DNA from: Deltaproteobacteria bacterium
GTDB taxonomy: Bacteria; Desulfobacterota; Syntrophia; Syntrophales; Smithellaceae
Assembly: GCA_017860985.1 (NCBI GenBank)
Contig: JAGFXG010000084.1
Span: forward strand, 1 to 5,933
Reading direction: 5' to 3'
Length of the DNA: 5,933 bases
The translations under genes and the position numbers were made by a program. Position 1 is the first letter of the stretch; each line of letters starts with the position of its first letter. Of the stretch, positions 5,739 through 5,933 are shown piece by piece. A model generated the notes under the pieces. The model searched no databases. It saw only the letters and a program-made list of their open reading frames with translations, and was not told the origin of the DNA.

Positions 5739-5933
5739 TTAAACTTTTTTCACATAATGCTTTGTGAACAACCCGCTGGGCCTGATGGTAATAATAAGAA
5801 TAATGACAACAAAAGCCACTATCGGTTTCCATTCCGGCCAGGCATAACCGAAAAAGTTTTCGATGATGCCCAGGATCAATCCGCCGATGACCACACCGGG
5901 AATGCTGGTCAGTCCACCCAGCACGGCCGCCGC
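5739..5933 (-). CDS. livH: LivH-type ABC transporter permease, C-terminal end (partial)
   Basis: Only the last 64 codons and a TAA stop are present; the frame is open to the window edge, so the gene starts beyond 5933. The visible protein begins AAAVLGGLTSIPG and ends RPSGLFTKHYVKKV. The pattern of GG-x-x-SIPG, then GGLILGIIEN, a hydrophobic stretch (VAFVVIILIITI) and RPSGLF matches the C-terminus of LivH, the inner-membrane permease of the branched-chain amino-acid ABC family. LivM proteins differ here, typically with a G-P-V-x-G motif and no GLxxGxxE. Two membrane segments are visible. In the family, LivH pairs with LivM to form the channel driven by LivG and LivF. A GTG at 5924 is internal and should not be taken as the start. 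Identification as LivH rather than LivM is fairly secure; the substrate is not determined. Confidence 0.9.
   Translation of the reverse strand, partial: AAAVLGGLTSIPGVVIGGLILGIIENFFGYAWPEWKPIVAFVVIILIITIRPSGLFTKHYVKKV

Overview
This is a bacterial window with every convincing gene on the minus strand. It carries most of a branched-chain amino-acid type (HAAT / Liv family) ABC importer followed directly by a long-chain acyl-CoA synthetase gene. The binding protein has a Sec signal peptide and no lipobox, which implies a periplasm and so a Gram-negative cell. Roughly balanced base composition, strong Shine-Dalgarno sequences, and a Liv cassette linked to a COG1022-type acyl-CoA synthetase fit the Desulfobacterota / former Deltaproteobacteria (Syntrophales- or Desulfobacterales-like). 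That assignment is an inference from gene style; there is no phylogenetic marker here.

Layout in the direction of transcription (right to left): the last 64 codons of a LivH-type permease, cut by the window edge (5933-5739); a 150-aa membrane-anchored protein with an NTF2-like appearance (5681-5229); the periplasmic binding protein LivK (5163-3967); a 102-nt spacer with two strong RNA hairpins; the ATPases LivG (3864-3091) and LivF (3091-2321), overlapping as TGATG; and an AMP-forming acyl-CoA synthetase (2308-491), 12 nt after livF. A 140-nt spacer follows. It holds two inverted repeats and a good sigma-70-like promoter. Last is a 107-aa single-pass membrane protein of unknown function (350-27). 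Bases 1-26 hold nothing recognisable.

Taken together, the first six genes look like one transcription unit for import and CoA activation of a carboxylic acid. LivK would capture the ligand, LivH and an unseen LivM would form the channel, LivG and LivF would power it, and the synthetase would trap the product as a CoA thioester. The substrate cannot be read from the sequence. Branched-chain amino acids are the default family annotation, but the synthetase makes an aromatic, fatty or other organic acid at least as plausible.

No mobile element, CRISPR array, tRNA or rRNA was seen, and nothing amounts to a clearly new system. The points most worth a second look are the unknown gene inserted inside the transporter cassette, the hairpin pair after livK, the transporter-synthetase pairing, and the palindrome-covered promoter before the 107-aa gene.
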